Below, piece after piece: positions 54,801 to 64,000 of a stretch of 64,000 nt of DNA; within the stretch, counting starts at the first letter, position 1; the number at the start of each line of letters is the position of its first letter. The position numbers and the translations under genes were made by a program. The DNA comes from Eutreptiella sp. 'Long Island Sound 2002'. Taxonomy: Eukaryota; Euglenozoa; Euglenophyceae; Eutreptiales; Eutreptiaceae. Below the pieces are notes generated by a model that was given only the letters and a program-made list of their open reading frames with translations, was not told the origin of the DNA and ran no database searches. The stretch is taken from NCBI GenBank assembly GCA_964036045.1, contig OZ038385.1, positions 57,507,919 through 57,571,918 of the forward strand. The letters run 5' to 3'.

Positions 54801-57652
54801 GTCAATCAAAGCATCATGTTTGCATTGCAAATTGCGTGTATGTGATGATGCAAGTGCCTCCGGTTCACGGTATCTGACCCTCGCAACATGGACAGTGTAC
54901 CGCCAGTGTTGCACAAGATTGCAGGCAAACCATGGAGGCTCGGCATGAGTGGCTTTGAGGGTTGTTTTGTAGGTGATTTGCCATGACATGTTGGGAGTTT
55001 TTTTTTTGTTTTGTGCAGAGTCCAAATGTTCAAAATCATGCTACATTGTGCATGTGCTCATCATGAGGTTGATGCATAGCTGTTGGATGTTGTTCTGTGA
55101 GTGCATGCAAGCTCCCCAATGCCATATGGACATTGTACTATTGGCGTCAGAGTAGATGACATTGCAGGCCAACTCAGGCAGCATAGGATGAGAGCTCATG
55201 TTTGATGGTTGGTAGATGATTTGCTGTTGTGATGGAGGTTTTGTGATTAATCACATGCCAAATGTCTAGGATGTGCTTGTTTGTGTTAGTGCTTTGATTT
55301 GCACTCTGCAACTCACAACCACTAGTCCCCAATATACTAGCAATGTTGGTTGGGCCGCTGGCCAGAACAGGCCAAGTAGGATTGGTGGCACTGCTGGTGG
55401 TTTGGTGGCCTACCACTGCTCTCAATGCAATCTTATTCAACAGTGGTGACACATTGTGCAGATGGCAAGGTCACTGTACCATAAAGCTGAAGCTCTCATA
55501 CACCACACAAAGTAGATTCCCTCTAAGCATTCTAGACACTTTGTGTGCGGCAGATCAATTAGTAGGATTTTGCTTTTTGACATTAGTGCCTGAGCTTCAC
55601 AGCACGTATAAGCCATGTATCACCAGTTTTGTGCAAGAGTATTGTACCAGTATTGTACCACAGCACTGAACATTTGCAGGGTTATCATGAACAGTCAAGA
55701 TTGGCCTGTATGATGGTTATGTAGGTCAGATTACAGCCTCATCCATCGATTGCCTATTACTCTTGTCAATCAAAGCATCATGTTTGCATTGCAAATTGCG
55801 TGTATGTGATGATGCAAGTGCCTCCGGTTCACGGTATCTGACCCTCGCAACATGGACAGTGTACCGCCAGTGTTGCACAAGATTGCAGGCAAACCATGGA
55901 GGCTCGGCATGAGTGGCTTTGAGGGTTGTTTTGTAGGTGATTTGCCATGACATGTTGGGAGTTTTTTTTTTGTTTTGTGCAGAGTCCAAATGTTCAAAAT
56001 CATGCTACATTGTGCATGTGCTCATCATGAGGTTGATGCATAGCTGTTGGATGTTGTTCTGTGAGTGCATGCAAGCTCCCCAATGCCATATGGACATTGT
56101 ACTATTGGCGTCAGAGTAGATGACATTGCAGGCCAACTCAGGCAGCATAGGATGAGAGCTCATGTTTGATGGTTGGTAGATGATTTGCTGTTGTGATGGA
56201 GGTTTTGTGATTAATCACATGCCAAATGTCTAGGATGTGCTTGTTTGTGTTAGTGCTTTGATTTGCACTCTGCAACTCACAACCACTAGTCCCCAATATA
56301 CTAGCAATGTTGGTTGGGCCACTGGCCAGAACAGGCCAAGTAGGATTGGTGGCACTGCTGGTGGTTTGGTGGCCTACCACTGCTCTCAATGCAATCTTAT
56401 TCAACAGTGGTGACACATTGTGCAGATGGCAAGGTCACTGTACCATAAAGCTGAAGCTCTCATACACCACACAAAGTAGATTCCCTCTAAGCATTCTAGA
56501 CACTTTGTGTGCGGCAGATCAATTTGTTGGATTTTGCTTTTTGACATTAGTGCCTGAGCTTCACAGCACATATAAGCCATGTATCACCAGTTTTGTGCAA
56601 GAGTATTGTACCAGTATTGTACCACAGCACTGAACATTTGCAGGGTTATCATGAACAATCAAGATTGGCCTGTATGATGGTTATGTAGGTCAGATTACAG
56701 CCTCATCCATCGATTGCCTATTACTCTTGTCAATCAAAGCATCATGTTTGCATTGCAAATCACGTGTATGTGATGATGCAAGTGCCTCCGGTTCACGGTA
56801 TCTGACCCTCGCAACATGGACGGTGTACCGCCAGTGTTGCACAAGATTGCAGGCAAACCATGGAGGCTCGGCATGAGTGGCTTTGAGGGTTGTTTTGTAG
56901 GTGATTTGCCATGACACGTTGGGAGTTTTTTTTTGTTTTGTGCAGAGTCCAAATGTTCAAAATTATGCTACATTGTGCATGGGCTGATCATGAGGTTGAT
57001 GCATAGCTGTTGGATGTTGTTCTGTGAGTGCATGCAAGCTCCCCAGTGCCATATGGACATTGTACTATTGGCGTCAGAGTAGATGACATTGCAGGCCAAC
57101 TCAGGCAGCATAGGATGAGAGCTCATGGTTGATGGTTGGTAGATGATTTGCTGTTGTGATGGAGGTTTTGTGATTAATCACATGCCAAATGTCTAGGATG
57201 TGCTTGTTTGTGTTAGTGCTTTGATTTGCACTCTGCAACTCACAACCACTAGTCCCCAATATACTAGCAATGTTGGTTGGGCCACTGGCCAGAACAGGCC
57301 AAGTAGGATTGGTGGCACTGCTGGTGGTTTGGTGGCCTACCACTGCTCTCAATGCAATCTTATTCAACAGTGGTGACACATTGTGCAGATGGCAAGGTCA
57401 CTGTACCATAAAGCTGAAGCTCTCATACACCACACAAAGTAGATTCCCTCTAAGCATTCTAGACACTTTGTGTGCGGCAGATCAATTTGTTGGATTTTGC
57501 TTTTTGACATTAGTGCCTGAGCTTCACAGCACATATAAGCCATGTATCACCAGTTTTGTGCAAGAGTATTGTACCAATATTGTACCACAGCACTGAACAT
57601 TTGCAGGGTTATCATGAACAGTCAAGATTGGCCTGTATGATGGTTATGTAGG
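51871..57652 (+). repeat. Higher-order repeat: two copies of a 2,891-bp trimer of satellite units
   Basis: Diagnostic variants recur at an offset of 2,891 bp. CCATTGATTGCC lies near 51888 and 54779, GGGCCGCTGG near 52463 and 55354, GGACGGTGTACC near 53927 and 56818, and CATGGGCTGATC near 54087 and 56978. Three successive units were therefore duplicated as a block. The third unit of each trimer has the shorter T tract. Confidence 0.85.
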
Positions 57653-60600
57653 TCAGATTACAGCCTCATCCATCGATTGCCTATTACTCTTGTCAATCAA
57701 AGCATCATGTTTGCATTGCAAATCATGTGTATGTGATGATGCAAGTGCCTCCGGTTCACGGTATCTGACCCTCGCAACATGGACAGTGTACCGCCAGTGT
57801 TGCACAAGATTGCAGGCAAACCATGGAGGCTCGGCATGAGTGGCTTTGAGGGTTGTTTTGTAGGTGATTTGCCATGACGTGTTGGGAGTTTTTTTTTTGT
57901 TTTGTGCAGAGTCCAAATGTTCAAAATCATGCTACATTGTGCATGTGCTCATCATGAGGTTGATGCATAGCTGTTGGATGTTGTTCTGTGAGTGCATGCA
58001 AGCTCCCCAATGCCATATGGACATTGTACTATTGGCGTCAGAGTAGATGACATTGCAGGCCAACTCAGGCAGCATAGGATGAGAGCTCATGTTTGATGGT
58101 TGGTAGATGATTTGCTGTTGTGATGGAGGTTTTGTGATTAATCACATGCCAAATGTCTAGGATGTGCTTGTTTGTGTTAGTGCTTTGATTTGCACTCTGC
58201 AACTCACAACCACTAGTCCCCAATATACTAGCAATGTTGGTTGGGCCACTGGCCAGAACAGGCCAAGTAGGATTGGTGGCACTGCTGGTGGTTTGGTGGC
58301 CTACCACTGCTCTCAATGCAATCTTATTCAACAGTGGTGACACATTGTGCAGATGGCAAGGTCATTGTACCATAAAGCTGAAGCTCTCATACACCACACA
58401 AAGTAGATTCCCTCTAAGCATTCTAGACACTTTGTGTGCGGCAGATCAATTTGTTGGATTTTGCTTTTTGACATTAGTGCCTGAGCTTCACAGCACATAT
58501 AAGCCATGTATCACCAGTTTTGTGCAAGAGTATTGTACCAGTATTGTACCACAGCACTGAACATTTGCAGGGTTATCATGAACAATCAAGATTGGCCTGT
58601 ATGATGGTTATGTAGGTCAGATTACAGCCTCATCCATCGATTGCCTATTACTCTTGTCAATCAAAGCATCATGTTTGCATTGCAAATCACGTGTATGTGA
58701 TGATGCAAGTGCCTCCGGTTCACGGTATCTGACCCTCGCAACATGGACAGTGTACCGCCAGTGTTGCACAAGATTGCAGGCAAACCATGGAGGCTCGGCA
58801 TGAGTGGCTTTGAGGGTTGTTTTGTAGGTGATTTGCCATGACACGTTGGGAGTTTTTTTTTTGTTTTGTGCAGAGTCCAAATGTTCAAAATCATGCTACA
58901 TTGTGCATGTGCTGATCATGAGGTTGATGCATAGCTGTTGGATGTTGGTTGTTCTGTGAGTGCATGCAAGCTCCCCAGTGCCATATGGACATTGTACTAT
59001 TGGCGTCAGAGTAGATGACATTGCAGGCCAACTCAGGCAGCATAGGATGAGAGCTCATGTTTGATGGTTGGTAAATGATTTGCTGTTGTGATGGAGGTTT
59101 TGTGATTAATCACATGCCAAATGTCTAGGATGTGCTTGTTTGTGTTAGTGCTTTGATTTGCACTCTGCAACTCACAGCAGGTAGTCCCCAATATACTAGC
59201 AATGTTGGTTGGGCCACTGGCCAGCACAGGCCAAGTAGGATTGGTGGCACAGCTGGTGGTTTGGTGGCCTACGACTGCTCTCAATGCAATCTTATTCAAC
59301 AGTGGTGACACATTGTGCAGATGGCAAGGTCACTGTACCATAAAGCTGAAGCTCTCATACACCACACAAAGTAGATTCCCTCTAAGCATTCTAGACACTT
59401 TGTGTGCGGCAGATCAATTTGTTGGATTTTGCTTTTTGACATGAGTGCCTGAGCTTCACAGCACATATAAGCCATGTATCACCAGTTTTGTGCAAGAGTA
59501 TTGTACCAGTATTGTACCACAGCACTGAACATTTGCAGGGTTATCATGAACAGTCAAGATTGGCCTGTATGATGGTTATGTAGGTCAGATTACAGCCTCA
59601 TCCATCGATTGCCTATTACTTTTGTCAATCAAAGCATCATGTTTGCATTGCAAATCACGTGTATGTGATGATGCAAGTGCCTCCGGTTCACGGTATCTGA
59701 CCCTCGCAACATGGACAGTGTACCGCCAGTGATGCACAAGATTGCAGGCAAACCCCGGAGGCTGGGCATGAGTGGCTTTGAGGGTTGTTTTGTAGGTGAT
59801 TTGCCATGACACGTTGGGAGTTTTTTTTTTGTTTTGTGCAGAGTCCAAATGTTCAAAATTATGCTACATTGTGCATGTGCTGATCATGAGGTTGATGCAT
59901 AGCTGTTGGATGTTGGTTGTTCTGTGAGTGCATGCAAGCTCCCCAGTGCCATACGGACATTGTACTATTGGCGTCAGAGTAGATGACATTGCAGGCCAAC
60001 TCAGGCAGCATAGGATGAGAGCTCATGTTTGATGGTTGGTAGATGATTTGCTGTTGTGATGGAGGTTTTGTGATTAATCACATGCCAAATGTCTAGGATG
60101 TGCTTGTTTGTGTTAGTGCTTTGATTTGCACTCTGCAACTCACAGCAGCTAGTCCCCAATATACTAGCACTGTTGGTTGGGCCACTGGCCAGCACAGGCC
60201 AAGTAGGATTGGTGGCACTGCTGGTGGTTTGGTGGCCTACCACTGCTCTCAATGCAATCTTATTCAACAGTGGTGACACATTGTGCAGATGGCAAGGTCA
60301 CTGTACCATAAAGCTGAAGCTCTCATACACGACACAAAGTAGATTCCCTCTAAGCATTCTAGACACTTTGTGTGCGGCAGATCAATTTGTTGGATTTTGC
60401 TTTTTGACATTAGTGCCTGAGCTTCACAGCACGTATACGCCATGTATCACCAGTTTTGTGCAAGAGTATTGTACCAGTATTGTACCACAGCACTGAACAT
60501 TTGCAGGGTTATCATGAACAGTCAAGATTGGCCTCTATGATGGTTATGTAGGTCAGATTATAGCCTCATCCATCGATTGCCTATTACTCTTGTCAATCAA

Positions 60601-61606
60601 AGCATCATGTTTGCATTGCAAATTGCGTGTATGTGATGATGCAAGTGCCTCCGGTTCACGGTATCTGACCCTCGCAATATGGACAGTGTACCGCCAGTGT
60701 TGCACAAGATTGCAGGCAAACCATGGAGGCTCGGCATGGGTGGCTTTGAGGGTTGTTTTGTAGGTGATTTGCCATGACACGTTGGGAGTTTTTTTTTTTG
60801 TTTTGTGCAGAGTCCAAATGTTCAAAATCATGCTACATTGTGCATGTGCTGATCATGAGGTGGATGCATAGCTGTTGGATGTTGGTTGTTCTGTGAGTGC
60901 ATGCAAGCTCCCCAGTGCCATATGGACATTGTACTATTGGCGTCAGAGTAGATGACATTGCAGGCCAACTCAGGCAGCATAGGATGAGAGCTCATGTTTG
61001 ATGGTTGGTAGATGATTTGCTGTTGTGATGGAGGTTTTGTGATTAATCACATGCCAAATGTCTAGGATGTGCTTGTTTGTGTTAGTGCTTTGATTTGCAC
61101 TCTGCAACTCACAGCAGCTAGTCCCCAATATACTAGCAATGTTGGTTGGGCCACTGGCCAGCACAGGCCAAGTAGGATTGGTGGCACAACTGGTGGTTTG
61201 GTGGCCTACCACTGCTCTCAATGCAATCTTATTCAACAGTGGTGACACATTGTGCAGATGGCAAGGTCACTGTACCATAAAGCTGAAGCTCTCATACACC
61301 ACACAAAGTAGATTCCCTCTAAGCATTCTAGACACTTTGTGTGCGGCAGATCAATTTGTTGGATTTTGCTTTTTGACATGAGTGCCCGAGCTTCACAGCA
61401 CGTATAAGCCATGTATCACCAGTTTTGTGCAAGAGTATTGTACCAGTATTGTACCACAGCACTGAACATTTGCAGGGTTATCATGAACAGTCAAGATTGG
61501 CCTGTATGATGGTTATGTAGGTCAGATTATAGCCTCATCCATCCATTGCCTATTGCTCTTGTCAATCAAAGCATCATGTTTGCATTGCAAATCACGTGTA
61601 TGTGTA

Positions 61607-61990
61607 GATGCAAGTGCCTCCGGTTCACGGTATCTGACCCTCGCAATATGGACAGTGTACCGCCAGTGTTGCACAAGATTGCAAGCAAACCATGAAGGCT
61701 CGTCATGATGATTTGTCCGCAATTGGGCGCCATGTCTGCACACACCAAGTATCTGTGATGATGCAAGTGCCTCCGGTTCACGGTATCTGACCCCCGCAAT
61801 ATGGACAGCGTACCGCCAGTGTTGCACAAGATTGCAGGCAAACCATGAAGGCTCGTCATGATGATTTGTCCGCATTTGGGCGCCATGTCTGCACTGCACA
61901 CCAAGTTTCTGTGATGATGCAAGTGCCTCCGGTTCACGGTATCTGACCCCCGCAATATGGACAGTGTACCGCCAGTGTTGCACAAGATTG
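61607..61990 (+). repeat. Local duplication of a block of about 155 bp inside one satellite unit
   Basis: GATGCAAGTGCCTCC starts at 61607, 61760 and 61916, so one satellite unit carries two extra copies (153 and 156 bp) of the part with CACGGTATCTGACCC, GTACCGCCAGTGTTGC and GGCTCGTCATGATGATTTG. A single extra copy of about 135 bp is found at 47958-48092, and the start of another at the end of the window. Confidence 0.85.
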
Positions 61991-64000
61991 CCGGCAAACC
62001 ATGGAGGCTCGGCATGAGTGGCTTTGAGGGTTGTTTTGTAGGTGATTTGCCATGACATGTTGGGAGTTTTTTTTTTGTTTTGTGCAGAGTCCAAATGTTC
62101 AAAATCATGCTACATTGTGCATGTGCTGAGCATGAGGTTGATGCATAGCTGTTGGATGTTGGTTGTTTTGTGAGTGCATGCAAGCTCCCCAATGCCATAT
62201 GGACATTGTACAATTGGCGTCAGAGTAGATGACATTGCAGGCCAACTCAGGCAGCATAGGATGAGAGCTCATGTTTGATGGTTGGTAGATGATTTGCTGT
62301 TGTGATGGAGGTTTTGTGATTAATCACATGCCAAATGTCTAGGATGTGCTTGTTTGTGTTAGTGCTTTGATTTGCACTCTGCAACTCACAGCAGCTAGTC
62401 CCCAATATACTAGCAATGTTGGTTGGGCCACTGGCCAGCACAGGCCAAGTAGGATTGGTGGCACTGCTGGTGGTTTGGTGGCCTACCACTGCTCTCAATG
62501 CAATCTTATTCAACAGTGGTGACACATTGTGCAGATCGCAAGGTCACTGTACCATAAAGCTGAAGCTCTCATACACCACACAAAGTAGATTCCCTCTAAG
62601 CATTCTAGACACTTTGTGTGCGGCAGATCAATTAGTTGGATTTTGCTTTTTGACATTAGTGCCTGAGCTTCACAGCACATATAAGCCATGTATCACCAGT
62701 TTTGTGCAAGAGTATTGTACCAGTATTGTACCACAACACTGAACATTTGCAGGGTTATCATGAACAGCCAAGATTGGCCTGTATGATGGTTATGTAGGTC
62801 AGATTACAGCCTCATCCATCGATTGCCTATTACTCTTGTCAATCAAAGCATCATGTTTGCATTGCAAATCACGTGTATGTGTAGATGCAAGTGCCTCCGG
62901 TTCACGGTATCTGACCCTCGCAATATGGACAGTGTACCGCCAGTGTTGCACAAGATTGCAGGCAAACCATGGAGGCTTGGCATGAGTGGCTTTGAGGGTT
63001 GTTTTGTAGGTGATTTGCCATGACACGTTGGGAGGTTTTTTTTTTGTTTTGTGCAGAGTCCAAATGTTCAAAATCATGCTACATTGTGCATGTGTTGATC
63101 ATGAGGTTGATGCATAGCTGTTGGATGTTGGTTGTTCTGTGAGTGCATGCAAGCTCCCCAGTGCCATATGGACATTGTACTATTGGCATCAGAGTAGATG
63201 ACATTGCAGGCCAACTCAGGCAGCATAGGATGAGAGCTCATGTTTGATGGTTGGTAGATGATTTGCTGTTGTGATGGAGGTTTTGTGATTAATCACATGC
63301 CAAATGTCTAGGATGTGCTTGTTTGTGTTAGTGCTTTGATTTGCGCTGTGCAACTCACAGCAGCTAGTCCCCAATATACTAGCAATGTTGGTTGAGCCAC
63401 TGGCCAGCACAGGCCAAGTAGGATTGGTGGCACAACTGGTGGTTTGGTGGCCTACCACTGCTCTCAATGCAATCTTATTCAACAGTGGTGACACATTGTG
63501 CAGATGGCAAGGTCACTGTACCATAAAGCTGAAGCTCTCATACACCACACAAAGTAGATTCCCTCTAAGCATTCTAGACACTTTGTGTGCGGCATATCGA
63601 TTTGTTGGATTTCCCTTTTTGACATGAGTGCCTGAGCTTCACAGCACATATAAGCCATGTATCACCAGTTTTGTGCAAGAGTATTGTACCAGTATTGTAC
63701 CACAGCACTGAACATTTGCAGGGTTATCATGAACAGTGAAGATTGGCCTGTATGATGGTTATGTAGGTCAGATTACAGCCTCATCCATCCATTGCCTATT
63801 ACTCTTGTCAATCAAAGCATCATGTTTGCATTGCAAATTGCGTGTATGTGTAGATGCAAGTGCCTCCGGTTCACGGTATCTGACCCCCGCAATATGGACA
63901 GTGTACCGCCAGTGTTGCACAAGATTGCAAGCAAACCATGAAGGCTCGTCATGATGATTTGTCCGCATTTGGGCGCCATGTCTGCACTACACGCCAAGTA

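Larger units (their letters stand above)
47555..64000 (+). repeat. 966-bp satellite array, right part (about 17 units, continues beyond window)
   Basis: The array resumes in the same orientation as 30262-34585, at the point where the insertion cut the unit, and runs to the end of the window. Spacing of landmarks is mostly 963-968 bp. The first unit after the insertion and the units at about 61.6 and 63.9 kb are variants carrying an extra block with GGCTCGTCATGATGATTTG and TTGGGCGCCATGT. Variants such as CACAACCACTAG/CACAGCAGCTAG, AGAACAGG/AGCACAGG and CAATTAGTAGG/CAATTTGTTGG mark subfamilies. No gene, rRNA, tRNA or snRNA was recognised in the unit. Confidence 0.96.

Noticed and set aside
30262-64000. 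Recurring open frames of 60-108 codons in every satellite unit as a tandem gene family
   Set aside because: They overlap on both strands, their differences follow satellite subfamilies rather than synonymous sites, and no motif is present. Conservation reflects homogenisation of the array.
30262-64000. GAGCTTCACAGCACATATAA resembling the 5' end of U6 snRNA
   Set aside because: Only about 15 bases are similar. The conserved U6 core does not follow, and no T-run terminator is in place.
30262-64000. Satellite as a 5S rRNA or spliced-leader gene array
   Set aside because: No stretch matching 5S rRNA internal promoter regions or a known spliced leader could be found in the unit, although tandem units of about 1 kb are typical of such arrays.

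Overview
The window looks like nuclear DNA of a microbial eukaryote, probably a repeat-rich alga or other protist. The evidence is intron-like exon breaks with GT donors and pyrimidine-rich AG acceptors in matching phase, long stretches without open frames, several classes of decayed transposable elements, tRNA-like Pol III modules, minisatellites and a large satellite. Nothing looks like bacterial operon structure. I cannot name the species: no rRNA, organelle gene or spliced-leader sequence was recognised.

Layout. 0-5 kb holds one unrecognised open gene (287-886), several short tandem repeats, a tRNA-like module and a decayed reverse transcriptase-RNase H retroelement (about 2.58-3.29 kb). 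5.2-7.3 kb carries the clearest intact gene, an F-box-like protein with seventeen exact 29-residue leucine-rich repeats. 7.3-20 kb is gene-poor and holds small non-autonomous elements: a foldback element at 9.2-10.07 kb, an inverted pair of tRNA-Cys-like sequences at 12.6-12.75 kb, and a 640-bp element with perfect 25-bp inverted ends and an 8-bp target duplication at 15.72-16.36 kb. It also has a small gene with a duplicated 42-residue module (13173-13628). 20.0-22.5 kb has a multi-exon gene model. 24.0-26.5 kb is a decayed locus with degenerate copies of an 85-bp minisatellite, a 41-bp tandem repeat and a Ulp1/SENP-like cysteine protease pseudogene. 29.67-30.21 kb is one good internal exon.

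From 30.26 kb to the end of the window lies a satellite with a unit of about 966 bp. It is interrupted by a 12.97-kb insertion (34586-47554). That insertion has a 9-10 bp target duplication, imperfect inverted ends sharing a 13-bp block, many ACTAGGTTT/AAACCTAGT palindromes, an 11.45-kb array of about 135 copies of an 85-bp unit, and one Cys-rich gene at its right end. The C-terminal part of that gene is clearly homologous to the tail of the Ulp1-like pseudogene at 24.9-26.1 kb, and the same 85-bp unit occurs in degenerate form beside that pseudogene. I infer an undescribed or poorly described family of DNA transposons that carries and amplifies its own minisatellite, and that has inserted into a satellite array. 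This is the main finding. The transposase itself was not identified.
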